A stretch of DNA of 64,000 nucleotides from Humidesulfovibrio sp. (GTDB lineage: Bacteria; Desulfobacterota; Desulfovibrionia; Desulfovibrionales; Desulfovibrionaceae). Under the pieces are notes generated by a model that saw nothing but the letters and a program-made list of their open reading frames with translations, ran no database searches and had not been told where the DNA came from. Below, in pieces: positions 25,000 to 33,666 of the stretch. The position numbers were made by a program, and so were the translations under genes. The number at the start of each line of letters is the position of its first letter. Within the stretch, counting starts at the first letter, position 1. The stretch lies in contig NZ_JAUYFU010000020.1 of NCBI RefSeq assembly GCF_030689645.1, positions 62,001 to 126,000 on the forward strand, written 5' to 3'.

Positions 25000-26667
25000 T
25001 CAGGGCAAGGGCGCGGCGGCAAGCGGCATCCGCCAGCCGGAGCCGAAACTGCGCCAGGCCACCTTGATGCCGGGCGCGGCCTGCCTGCGCTTGAACTCGG
25101 CCCCCTTCACCAGGGCGCACACGCGGGCCACGGTGGCCGCGTCGAATCCGGCGGCCATGATCTCGGCTGCGGTCTTGTCCTTCTCCACGTGCAGGGCCAG
25201 GATGGCGTCCAGCACCTCGTAGGGCGGCAGGGAGTCCTGGTCCTTCTGGCCGGGCTTCAGCTCCGCCGACGGGGCCTTGTCCATGATGGCCTGGGGAATG
25301 GCACGACCTTTAAGCGCGTTGATGTGCCGGGCCAAGGCGTAGACCTGGGTCTTGGGCAGGTCGCTGATGACCGCGAACCCGCCGCTCATGTCGCCATAGA
25401 TGGTGCAGTAGCCCACGGCCAGCTCGCTCTTGTTGCCTGTGGTCAAAAGCAGCGCGCCCGTCTTGTTGGAAAGGGCCATGAGCAGGTTGCCCCGGATGCG
25501 CGACTGGATGTTCTCTTCCGTGGTGTCCTGCGGCAGGCCAGCAAAACTCTCGGCCAGGGCTGTGTTAAAGGCTTGCATCAACGGTGCGATGGGGATGGTG
25601 CGGGTTTCCATGCCCAGGTTCCGCGCCAGCTCCAGGGAGTCGTCCACGCTGCCCCGGCTTGACCAGGGCGAGGGCATGAGCACGCCCAGAACATTTTGCG
25701 GCCCGATGGCTTCCGCAGCCACAGCAGCAACCACTGCGGAATCGATGCCGCCGGAAAGGCCCAAAAGCGCCTTCTTGAACCCGCACTTGGAAAGATAGTC
25801 CCGCGTTCCCAGCACCAGCGCCCGCCAGGTCTCAGCCGGGGCCGAAAGGTCGTCTGTTGGCAAAACCTGGGGCCTGGCGCCGGAAAGATCCGCCACCAGC
25901 ACGTCTTCCTCAAACCCGGCGGCTCGCGCCAGCAGAGTCCCATCAGGACCGAAGAGGGCGCTGCGGCCGTCGAACACCAGCTCGTCGTTGCCGCCCGCCT
26001 GGTTGCAATAGGCCAGGGGAAGGCCGTGTTTTTTGGCGATGGACGAGAGCATGTCCTGGCGCACGGACTGTTTGCGCAGGCTGAAGGGTGAGGCGGAAAG
26101 ATTGATGAGCGCCGAGGCGCCGGCGGCCACGGCTGCCTCCACGGGATCCACAGGGTACAGGCGGTGGGGCCAGTAGTCCTTGTCGTTCCAGAGGTCCTCG
26201 CAAATGGTCACCGCCAGCCTCATGCCCCGGTATTCCACCACGCCCGCCCCGTTCGAGGCGTCCCCGGACTCGAAATAGCGCGCCTCGTCGAACACGTCGT
26301 AGGTAGGCAGCAAGGACTTGCGCACGCTCAAGCGCACGGTTCCGTCCTCGCACCACAGGGCCGCGTTGTAGAGCCCCTTGCCCAGGCCCGAGGCGTTGAC
26401 CTCCGGGCAGCCCAGCACCAGGGCCGGGCCAGCGGGATGCCTGGCGTGCAGGCGCGCTGCCAGGGCCTCGGCCTCGGCGCGGGCGGCGCACGCAAAGCCA
26501 GCATACAGCAGCATGTCGCGGGGGGGGTAGCCGGTAAGGGCCAGTTCCGGGGTGATGCACAACTCGGCTCCGAGAGCCACGGCGCGGTCAAAGGCCGCCT
26601 CCACGCGCGCGGCGTTGCCGCGCAGGTCGCCCACCTTGGGGTTCAGCTGGAGCAGGCCGATGCGCAC
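25000..26667 (-). CDS. nadE: Glutamine-dependent NAD+ synthetase
   Basis: 555 residues. The N-terminal nitrilase-type amidase domain has the Glu in TPELALTGYPP, the Lys in VRKSLLP and the nucleophile Cys in VTICEDLW. The C-terminal synthetase domain has the PP-loop LSGGIDSAVVAAVA, and NLMALSNKTGALLLTTGNKSE (given in parts: RIRGNLLMALSNK, TTGNKSELAVGY). It amidates deamido-NAD using glutamine and ATP in the last step of NAD synthesis. Full length for the family. It is upstream of the glycosyltransferase gene on the opposite reading order: the glycosyltransferase stops 16 bases before nadE starts. Confidence 0.95.
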   Translation of the reverse strand: MRIGLLQLNPKVGDLRGNAARVEAAFDRAVALGAELCITPELALTGYPPRDMLLYAGFACAARAEAEALAARLHARHPAGPALVLGCPEVNASGLGKGLYNAALWCEDGTVRLSVRKSLLPTYDVFDEARYFESGDASNGAGVVEYRGMRLAVTICEDLWNDKDYWPHRLYPVDPVEAAVAAGASALINLSASPFSLRKQSVRQDMLSSIAKKHGLPLAYCNQAGGNDELVFDGRSALFGPDGTLLARAAGFEEDVLVADLSGARPQVLPTDDLSAPAETWRALVLGTRDYLSKCGFKKALLGLSGGIDSAVVAAVAAEAIGPQNVLGVLMPSPWSSRGSVDDSLELARNLGMETRTIPIAPLMQAFNTALAESFAGLPQDTTEENIQSRIRGNLLMALSNKTGALLLTTGNKSELAVGYCTIYGDMSGGFAVISDLPKTQVYALARHINALKGRAIPQAIMDKAPSAELKPGQKDQDSLPPYEVLDAILALHVEKDKTAAEIMAAGFDAATVARVCALVKGAEFKRRQAAPGIKVAWRSFGSGWRMPLAAAPLP

Positions 26668-26683
26668 GAAATCTCCTTGCGGA

Positions 26684-27700
26684 CTACTGGCAGGAGCCCG
26701 GCGCGGCGGAGTCCGGGCTGCGGCTGGTGACGATCTCGCGCACCTTGTAAGGCGTGGCCCCGGAAACAGCGTCGTGGGTGTTCACCAGCACCTCCAGGAT
26801 CAGGCCGGTGCTCATGAAGCCCAGGGACGAAAGGTAGAGCAGCACGGATCCGAGGAACGGCGGACGCGTGCCCATATGCTCGCCGAAAACGAATTTGTCG
26901 AAGAACATCCAGCACATGAGCAGGCTGGCCGTCATGAACAGCCACAGGCTGATGCGGCCAAAGAGATACACGGGCCGCTGCTTGTAGGAGTTCTGAAACC
27001 ACAGAAGCACGATGTCGAACAAGACGTCCACGCTGCGGCCAATGCCGTAGTGGCTCTTGCCGGCAAAGCGCGGGGGCGCGCTGGTGGGCACCTCGCATAC
27101 GGCGCCGCCCTGGCCGTAGACCAGGGCCGGAATGAGCCGGTGCTGGCCCTCACGCAGCTTGAGCCCGCGGGCTACCTCGCCTTTGATTGCCGACAGGCCG
27201 CCCATGTCGTGGATGTCGCATTTGCTGGTGGCGCGCATGAGATAGTTGGCGACGAGGCTGGGAATGCGGCGCAGCATAAGGGATTCCTGGCGGCGCTGGC
27301 GCATGCCCTTCACCAGGTCGTATCCCTCGCGGATCTTTTCGATGAGGCTCGGAACTTCCTCGGGCGGGTGCTGCAGATCGCCGTCCATGATGACCACGTA
27401 GCGGCCGCAGGAGTGCTGGATGCCGGCATAGATGGCCGTGCACTGGCCCCGGTTGCGCGCCAGAAACACGCCCACCAGGTTCGGGTCCGTGGCGGAGAGC
27501 TCGCGGATGATCTCCGGCGTCTTGTCCGTGCTGCCGTCGTTCACCAGAATGATCTCGTGGCTGACGCCCATGCCGACAAGGACGGCGCTCATGCGGCGAT
27601 GAAACTCGCGCACGCAGAGTTCCTCGTTGTGCATGGGGGTGACGATGCTCACCTCCACGGGAAATTCGCCCGGGGCGTTGGTAGCGGCAGATGCGTGCAT
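26684..27700 (-). CDS. Polyprenyl-phosphate glycosyltransferase, GT2 (GtrB/ArnC-like)
   Basis: 338 residues from the ATG at 27700 (AAGGAA upstream). A GT-A domain has VEVSIVTPMHNEE, the acidic motif MDGDLQHPPEE and LVNDGSTD. Two C-terminal hydrophobic segments follow (SLWLFMTASLLMCWMFF and LGSVLLYLSSLGFMSTGLIL). This architecture transfers a sugar to undecaprenyl phosphate on the inner face of the membrane. It follows the ChbG/HpnK-type deacetylase gene by 37 bases, suggesting a shared role in envelope glycolipid or glycan modification. Confidence 0.88.
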   Translation of the reverse strand: MHASAATNAPGEFPVEVSIVTPMHNEELCVREFHRRMSAVLVGMGVSHEIILVNDGSTDKTPEIIRELSATDPNLVGVFLARNRGQCTAIYAGIQHSCGRYVVIMDGDLQHPPEEVPSLIEKIREGYDLVKGMRQRRQESLMLRRIPSLVANYLMRATSKCDIHDMGGLSAIKGEVARGLKLREGQHRLIPALVYGQGGAVCEVPTSAPPRFAGKSHYGIGRSVDVLFDIVLLWFQNSYKQRPVYLFGRISLWLFMTASLLMCWMFFDKFVFGEHMGTRPPFLGSVLLYLSSLGFMSTGLILEVLVNTHDAVSGATPYKVREIVTSRSPDSAAPGSCQ

Positions 27701-27737
27701 TGGTGTTCCTTGGTTCTCTGGAAATTTCCGGCCCGGT

Positions 27738-28604
27738 TCAGGGCCGCGGGGTCCGGGTGGATGGATCGAGCTGGCCGTAGTGGACCAGCAGGGCGCCGGC
27801 TTCCTTGAGCACGCCCCCCCAGCCCTTGGCGGCCAGGGCGTCGCGCTCGGCCACCCACTGCCCGGCGATGCGCATGGGGCCGTATTCCGGCGGCAGAGGA
27901 CCGTCCGTGTCAACCGGAGCGCCAGGGTGGCACACCACCTCCAGCACATCGGGGCGCACCCGCTTCATATACTCGGCGAGGCGGCTCGGCAACAACTCCG
28001 CGCCCTGGTCGGCCACGCCGAACACGCTGTGGGGATGGGCCACGCCCGCCGCGCCAGGCAGTTGATGCAGCAGGGCGAAGGTGGTCAAAATGCGCGCGCG
28101 CAGAGCGCCCTTGTCAAAGCGCGCAAGCTCCACACGCTCCACGGGTCTGCGCACCCAGCCGATGCCGAAGCGCGCGGCCACGCGGCTGGCGGCCTCGAAA
28201 AGCCCTGGCCAGACATGGATGTGCTTTTCCGAGTCCAGGTGCGTTGGCGCGACGCCTAGCTCAAAGGCCCGCTCCACCTGGCGGGTCCACTCGCGCTCCA
28301 CGTCCGTGATGCTGAAGGCGCGGGAAAGATAGCGTTTGAAGAGTGCGGTGTAGTCGCCCAGAAACAGGCCGTCTGCGCGAACAAGGCCGGGGATTTCTCG
28401 CGCCGGGCTTTCGGGCCTGCCGCGCAGAATGTTCAGGTGCACTCCCACGCCGATGGGGCCGGAAAGCCGGGCCGCGGCCTTGGCGTCCGGGCCGTTCACC
28501 AAAAGCGTGGACGAGGTGACGCGGGAGAGCCCGGCAAGGTCCTCCACAGCTCGCCGCACCGCAGGGTGCAGCCCAAGATCATCCACATTCACCACGACAA
28601 ACAT
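27738..28604 (-). CDS. ChbG/HpnK-family carbohydrate deacetylase
   Basis: 288 residues. The N terminus VVVNVDDLGLHPAV carries the metal-binding aspartates; further family positions are GVHLNILRGRP and THLDSEKHIHVWP (metal histidines). YdjC/ChbG/HpnK proteins deacetylate amino sugars such as diacetylchitobiose or hopanoid-linked N-acetylglucosamine. Pairing with a GtrB-like glycosyltransferase and absence of visible hopanoid or chitin genes leaves the substrate open. Confidence 0.85.
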   Translation of the reverse strand: MFVVVNVDDLGLHPAVRRAVEDLAGLSRVTSSTLLVNGPDAKAAARLSGPIGVGVHLNILRGRPESPAREIPGLVRADGLFLGDYTALFKRYLSRAFSITDVEREWTRQVERAFELGVAPTHLDSEKHIHVWPGLFEAASRVAARFGIGWVRRPVERVELARFDKGALRARILTTFALLHQLPGAAGVAHPHSVFGVADQGAELLPSRLAEYMKRVRPDVLEVVCHPGAPVDTDGPLPPEYGPMRIAGQWVAERDALAAKGWGGVLKEAGALLVHYGQLDPSTRTPRP

Positions 28605-28803
28605 AGGGGTATGGTACCCCCTGGCGGCCCGAAGGTAAAGCAGCCCCCGCCAGGATCCGTGCCGAATTTCCTTCGGAGCCTGACGGACAGAGGCTTTACG
28701 GCATTTTTCTCTGGCAAACTCTTGCGCCCTGGGATAGAAGCAAACAAATTAGAGATCACACCGCAGGGACAGCCTTGCCCCAGCGGAGAACAGGAGGAAT
28801 CGC

Positions 28804-29454
28804 ATGCTCATCGAGAACTGGATGACCAAAGAGGTCATCACCGGCACGCCGGAAATGTCCATGATGAAGGCGTCCAAGATCATGAAGGAGAAGGGCGTCG
28901 GCCGGCTGCCCATCGTCGACGAAGCCGGGGTGCTCATGGGCTTGGTGTCCGACCGCGACATCAAGGAAGCCTCGCCTTCCAAGGCCACCACCCTCGACAT
29001 GCATGAGCTTTACTACCTGCTCTCCGAGGTGAAGCTCAAGGACATCATGACCAAGAAGGTCGTGACCATCAAAAAGGGCGAAACCGTCGAGCGCGCCGCC
29101 CAGCTCATGCTTGAAAGCAACATCGGCGGCATGCCGGTGGTGGACGACCAGAACAAGGTCGTGGGCATGGTGACGGACTCCGACATCTTCAAGGTGCTGG
29201 TGCGCATCACCGGCGTCATGGAAGGCGGAGTGCAGATTGGCGTTCGGCTGCCCAACGAGCCGGGCGGCCTTGTGCCAGTGCTTGATTTTCTGAAGGACAA
29301 CGGGGCGCGGCTCATGAGCCTGCTCACGTCCTGCGAGCCCGCCGATGTGGGCATGCGCGACGTGTTCCTGCGCATCCGCGACATGGACAAGACGGCCATG
29401 AACGCGCTCAAGGCCGAGATGCACAAGAAGTTCGAAGTGGTTTACTGGGTCTAA
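28804..29454 (+). CDS. CBS-pair protein with C-terminal ACT-like domain
   Basis: 216 residues. Two CBS domains (residues 1-60 and 75-135) contain MTKEVITGTPEMS, GRLPIVDEAGVLMGLVSDRDI, DIMTKKVVTI and GGMPVVDDQNKVVGMVTDSDI (each a CBS half). A C-terminal ACT-like part (GVRLPNEPGGLVPVLDFLKDN) follows. Related to AcuB-like proteins; adenine-nucleotide sensing is the general CBS role, target unknown. AGGAGG precedes the ATG. A paralogue with the same layout is encoded at 60673-61350. Confidence 0.88.
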   Translation: MLIENWMTKEVITGTPEMSMMKASKIMKEKGVGRLPIVDEAGVLMGLVSDRDIKEASPSKATTLDMHELYYLLSEVKLKDIMTKKVVTIKKGETVERAAQLMLESNIGGMPVVDDQNKVVGMVTDSDIFKVLVRITGVMEGGVQIGVRLPNEPGGLVPVLDFLKDNGARLMSLLTSCEPADVGMRDVFLRIRDMDKTAMNALKAEMHKKFEVVYWV

Positions 29455-29492
29455 CCCCGGTAAGGATTTCGGGACAGGGGGTTTACCCTTGG

Positions 29493-29526
29493 GGCCGGGG
29501 GGTGCAGCTCCCGGCCTTTTTTTGTT
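29493..29526 (+). terminator. Terminator after the CBS-ACT gene
   Basis: GGCCGGGGG and TCCCGGCC arms around a 6-7 base loop, followed by seven T. It also separates this gene from the convergent sigma-54 response regulator gene. Confidence 0.85.
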
Positions 29527-29542
29527 TTTGGGGCGGTGTCTG

Positions 29543-31045
29543 TTACTCCGCCATCAGCCCATAGCCCTTCAGCTTGCGGTACAGCGAGCTGCGGTCCAGG
29601 CCCACGGCCTCGGCCAACTTGCTCACGTTGCCGCTGAACTCGCGCAGCTTGGCCTCCAGGAACTTGGCCTCAAAGGCCGCGCGGGCCTCCTTCAGGTCCA
29701 GCGGCCCGGCTGGAAAGCTGTCGGGCATGAGCCCATCGGCCAGATCGTCGTCGTCGTCCGACACGGAAACCGAGGGCGCGGAAGCGCTGGAGGTCAAGGT
29801 GGGCGCTAGCGCGGACGCCTGTGCTGCACAGTGCGGGAGCGCTCCGCCATCCGAGGCGGAAATCCGGCACTGGGTCAGGATCTCCGGCGGCAGCTTGTCG
29901 GCGGTGACGGGTCGGCCATTCATGATGATGAGCATGCGCTCCACGAAATTTTTCAATTCGCGCACGTTGCCCGGCCAGGGGTAGCTGGCCAGCAGCTCCA
30001 GGGTCTGCGGACCGAAGAGCGCGCGTTTGCACCCGCCCCGGCGCACCAGTTGGTCCACAAAGTCCTCGATGAGCAGCGGAATGTCGCTGGCGCGCTCTCG
30101 CAGGGGCGGCACGGTGAGCGGAAACACCTTGAGCCGATAGTACAAGTCCTCGCGGAAATTGCCCGCGCGGATCTCCGCTGCCAGATCCTTGTTGGTGGCG
30201 GCGATGACCCGAACATCCACGGTGATGGTCTTGCGCCCCCCAACGTGCTCGAAGCGCTGCTCCTGCAGGATGCGCAGAATCTTCGCCTGGGTCTTGAGGC
30301 TCATGTCGCCGATCTCGTCGAGAAACAGCGTGCCCTTGTGGGCAAGCTCGAACTTGCCGATCTGGGCCTTGTCCGCGCCGGTGAAGGCGCCTTTCTCGTG
30401 ACCGAACAATTCGCTCTCGATGAGTTCTTCCGGGATGGCGGCGCAGTTGACGGCCACCAAGGGCTGGCTGGCGCGGCGGCTTTGGGCGTGCAGCAGCCGC
30501 GCGGCGATCTCCTTGCCCGTGCCGTTCTCGCCGGTGATGAGCACCCAGGCGTCGGTGGGGGCCACCTGGCCGATCATTCCCTTCAGCTCGCGGATCGCCG
30601 GGCTTTCGCCCGTGAGGGTGACCTTCTGGTCGCCCAGGGACTGCCGCAAGGCCAGATTCTCCTGCTTCAAGAGCGAGAACTCCAAGGCCTTGCTGGCGGT
30701 CAGCAGCACCTTTTCCAGCGAAAGCGGCTTTTCGATGAAGTCAAAGGCCCCGTTCTTGAGGGCCGTCACCGCAGTCTCAATGGTTCCATGTCCAGAAATC
30801 ATGATCACGGGCAAATCGGGCCGCTCTTCCTTGATGCGAGCCAGCACGGACAAACCGTCCTGTCCGGGCAGCCAGATGTCCAGGAACACCAGGTCAACGG
30901 CCTCGCCGGACTCAAGGTGCTCAAGCCCGGCCTCGCCGCTTTCGGCCTCGGCCACGGCAAAACCCTCGTCCTCCAAAATGCCCTTGAGGGAAAAGCGGAT
31001 GCCGGACTCATCGTCCACCACCAGCACGCGTCCAGGCGCGGTCAT
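29543..31045 (-). CDS. Sigma-54-dependent response regulator (NtrX-like)
   Basis: 500 residues. An N-terminal receiver domain has the phospho-acceptor Asp in VFLDIWLPG and the conserved Lys in FIEKPLS. The AAA+ domain has GENGTGKE, an intact GAFTGADK, TLFLDEIGDM and FREDLYYRL. The C-terminal Fis-type HTH is GNVSKLAEAVGLDRSSLYRKL. A Ser/Ala/Asp-rich linker separates the last two. No cognate histidine kinase is adjacent; the gene overlaps the HD-GYP response-regulator gene by 4 bases, so the two are translated together. Confidence 0.9.
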   Translation of the reverse strand: MTAPGRVLVVDDESGIRFSLKGILEDEGFAVAEAESGEAGLEHLESGEAVDLVFLDIWLPGQDGLSVLARIKEERPDLPVIMISGHGTIETAVTALKNGAFDFIEKPLSLEKVLLTASKALEFSLLKQENLALRQSLGDQKVTLTGESPAIRELKGMIGQVAPTDAWVLITGENGTGKEIAARLLHAQSRRASQPLVAVNCAAIPEELIESELFGHEKGAFTGADKAQIGKFELAHKGTLFLDEIGDMSLKTQAKILRILQEQRFEHVGGRKTITVDVRVIAATNKDLAAEIRAGNFREDLYYRLKVFPLTVPPLRERASDIPLLIEDFVDQLVRRGGCKRALFGPQTLELLASYPWPGNVRELKNFVERMLIIMNGRPVTADKLPPEILTQCRISASDGGALPHCAAQASALAPTLTSSASAPSVSVSDDDDDLADGLMPDSFPAGPLDLKEARAAFEAKFLEAKLREFSGNVSKLAEAVGLDRSSLYRKLKGYGLMAE

Positions 31046-32481
31046 GCGATCTCCTCTGCTGTCGTATCTGCGGTCGCCGCCACGCCCTGGCCGACCTCCT
31101 CAAAAAGATAGCCATCATCAACCAGGGCCAAGCAGGCGTCGACGGCCTCGGCGTCATACAGGGTCCCCCGCCCGGCGCGGATCTCATCCAGCGCCGATGG
31201 CAACCCAAGAGCCGCGCGGTAAGGCCGGTGCGAACTCATGGCCTCCACGACGTCTGCCACAGCCAGGATGCGCGCCTCCAGGCAGATGTCCTGGCCCTTG
31301 AGGCCGCCGGGATAGCCGGAGCCGTCCAGGCGTTCGTGGTGCTCAAGCACGACGCGGGCCACGGGCCAGGGAAACTTCACCTCGTGCAGGATCTCGAAGC
31401 CCACCTCAGGATGGGAGCGCATAAGAGCCATCTCCAGGTGCGACAGTTTCGCCGGCTTGGAGAGAATCTCTGCAGGCACATAGACCTTGCCCACGTCGTG
31501 CAGGGTGCCTGCCATCTCCAGCCCTTCCAGGGCGTCCTCGGAAAAGCCCATGCTGCGGCCAATGGCGCAGGCCAGCCGGGCCACGCGCTGCTGGTGCCCC
31601 GCAGTGTATGGGTCGCGCTTTTCGGCCATGCTTGCCAGGGCCCGCACGGTTTGGCGAAAGGTGGCCCGCAGTTCGGCAATGCTGGTGCGCAGATCAGCCT
31701 CGGCCCGTTTGCGCAGGGCCATGTTGCGAATCACCAGCACGCGGCCCTGCAGCCCTGCGCGGCCATTGCCGCGGCCCGGCGCATAGAGCGGCGACACGGA
31801 CAGGGCCACCGGCACGTCCTCTCCGTCCAGAGTCACCAGGACCATATCTTCGCACAGGGGGGGGCCGCCTTGCGGCACGCACAGCTCCTCAAGATTCTCA
31901 ACCGGCTCACCGGTGATCCCGTCCTGAATGCTGAACAGCCTGCGCCAGTCCTGGCCCACGGCCTCGGCCACATGCAGGCCAAGCAACTGCCCGCCAGAGG
32001 CGTTCATATAGGTGACGTGGCCGTTTCTGTCCGTGGAAAGCACGGTCTCGGACAGGCTCCCAAGGGTGGTGGACAGCAGGTGTTCGCTCTGCTTGAGCCG
32101 CGCTTCGGCCTCGAACTTCACCAAGGCCATCTCAATGCCCACAGAGAGCTCATGGTCCTCGAACGGTTTTGTCAGAAAGCCTGCGGGCGCGGTTTCCTTG
32201 GCGCGCTCAAGAGTGGACTCATCGCTTGCGGCAGTGAGGTATATAACCGGAAGGCAGTGGCGCTGCATCAGTTCGCGAGCTGTGTCGATGCCGTCCAGGG
32301 GGCCGGACAGCAACACGTCCATGAGCACCAGGTCCGGGTTGCAGGACTCGGTCAGCCGCAGGGCCTCGGCTCCGCTGGACGCGCGCCCGACAACCTCGAA
32401 GCCCAGGCGCGAGAGCCGGGCCTGGATGTCCAGGGCGACGATGGCCTCATCCTCGACCACAAGTATTCTGCCTTTGCTCAT
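31042..32481 (-). CDS. Response regulator with PAS and HD-GYP c-di-GMP phosphodiesterase domains
   Basis: 479 residues from the ATG at 32481 (GGAGG upstream). Receiver domain: acidic DEAI pair, phospho-acceptor Asp in LVLMDVLL, and Lys in LTKPFEDHE. A PAS region (GHVTYMNASGGQLLG) follows. The HD-GYP domain has the HD pair in TLHDVGKVYVP and HHERLDGSGYPGG, the full HHExxDGxGYP signature of active cyclic-di-GMP hydrolases. It probably links a phosphorelay to c-di-GMP turnover. Confidence 0.92.
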   Translation of the reverse strand: MSKGRILVVEDEAIVALDIQARLSRLGFEVVGRASSGAEALRLTESCNPDLVLMDVLLSGPLDGIDTARELMQRHCLPVIYLTAASDESTLERAKETAPAGFLTKPFEDHELSVGIEMALVKFEAEARLKQSEHLLSTTLGSLSETVLSTDRNGHVTYMNASGGQLLGLHVAEAVGQDWRRLFSIQDGITGEPVENLEELCVPQGGPPLCEDMVLVTLDGEDVPVALSVSPLYAPGRGNGRAGLQGRVLVIRNMALRKRAEADLRTSIAELRATFRQTVRALASMAEKRDPYTAGHQQRVARLACAIGRSMGFSEDALEGLEMAGTLHDVGKVYVPAEILSKPAKLSHLEMALMRSHPEVGFEILHEVKFPWPVARVVLEHHERLDGSGYPGGLKGQDICLEARILAVADVVEAMSSHRPYRAALGLPSALDEIRAGRGTLYDAEAVDACLALVDDGYLFEEVGQGVAATADTTAEEIA

Positions 32482-32500
32482 GTTCGCCTCCGCCACAAGC

Positions 32501-33433
32501 CTACGCTGCCGCAACCGAGGCTTCAAGGGCCTGGAGCAGGGAGGGATACCGAAAACGGTAGCCTGCGGCCAGCAACCGCGCGGGAATTGCGTTCACGCCT
32601 GAAAGCAGCACTTCCTCGGCCATCTGGCCCAGCAGCAGCTTAAGGGCGAAGGCGGGAGCGGGCAGGAACGCCGGCCGGTGAAGGGCGCGCCCCAGGGCGC
32701 GGGCAAAGCCCCGCGAATCCACGGACTCTGGCGCGGAAAGATTGAAGGGCCCGGAAAGCCCAGGAGTCTGGATCAGGAAAGCAATGGCCCCCACCTCGTC
32801 GTCCAGATGGATGAAGGGAAGCATCTGCTTGCCGCCCCCCAGCGGCCCGCCCAAGCCCAGGCGGAAGATCGGCAGCATCTTTTCAAGGGCTCCGCCGGGG
32901 CCAAGCACCATGCTGGTGCGGATAACGACTCGACGCACGCCAAGGGCTTCGGCTCCCAGTGTGGAGGCCTCCCAACCCATGGCCACCCGTGACAAGAAGT
33001 TGTCTCCCGGCCCGGCGGATTCGTCAACGGCCTCCACGCCGCGCGCGCCATAATAGCCCACGGCAGAGGCCTGCACCAGCATGGCCGGAGGCGCTTTAGC
33101 CTGGGCGATGGCGTCCATCACCGCGGCCCCTGCGGAAAGGCGGCTGGCTTCGATGCGTTGCTTGACCTCCGGGGTCCAGCGTCCGGCGGCGATGTTCTCA
33201 CCCGCGAGATTCACAATGGACGTGTCCGGGGTGATGAATTCCGCCCAGCCCGTGCCGGTGCTGCCATCAAAGGGCGCGCCGATGATACGCCCCGCAGGCC
33301 CGCCAGAGCCCAGCTGGGCCGCCACCTTTGCCGGGCGACGCGAGGGCACGACGACCTCATGCCCCTGGGCCGCCAGGAGCCGGGTCAGCGCCGAACCGAT
33401 GAAGCCAGTGCCGCCAAGGATGATTATACGCAT
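32501..33433 (-). CDS. TIGR01777/YfcH-type NAD(P)-dependent epimerase-like protein
   Basis: 310 residues from the ATG at 33433. The N-terminal Rossmann motif GGTGFIGSALTRLL, the VNLAGENIAAGRW segment and SAVGYYGARG are characteristic of this extended-SDR branch (YfcH, and the SulA/SDR39U1 relatives). Soluble. The substrate is unknown for the family. It stands 19 bases before the HD-GYP gene on the same strand and may share its transcript. Confidence 0.88.
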   Translation of the reverse strand: MRIIILGGTGFIGSALTRLLAAQGHEVVVPSRRPAKVAAQLGSGGPAGRIIGAPFDGSTGTGWAEFITPDTSIVNLAGENIAAGRWTPEVKQRIEASRLSAGAAVMDAIAQAKAPPAMLVQASAVGYYGARGVEAVDESAGPGDNFLSRVAMGWEASTLGAEALGVRRVVIRTSMVLGPGGALEKMLPIFRLGLGGPLGGGKQMLPFIHLDDEVGAIAFLIQTPGLSGPFNLSAPESVDSRGFARALGRALHRPAFLPAPAFALKLLLGQMAEEVLLSGVNAIPARLLAAGYRFRYPSLLQALEASVAAA

Positions 33434-33666
33434 ACAAGTTTTTATACGCACAATCCGCAGCAAGGGCAAGAGAGTGGGGGGAGTTTCAATTCTGCGGCAC
33501 GAACGCAAGGTCCACGAGCAGGCCTGACGGATAAAAACAGAAGGCCCGAAGCCCCTTCTGCATATTAGACAGGCGCGCGCAAATACCGTACAAGGCTATC
33601 GCCCTCCCGGGCATATATCGCCAACGCCGGGGCAACCCGAACCACCCCGACACGCGGACGAGGAAC

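Noticed and set aside
28712-28727. Sigma-54-like sequence TGGCAA..TTGC before the CBS-ACT gene
   Set aside because: Only nine bases separate the GG and GC instead of ten; one-base spacing errors normally abolish sigma-54 recognition.
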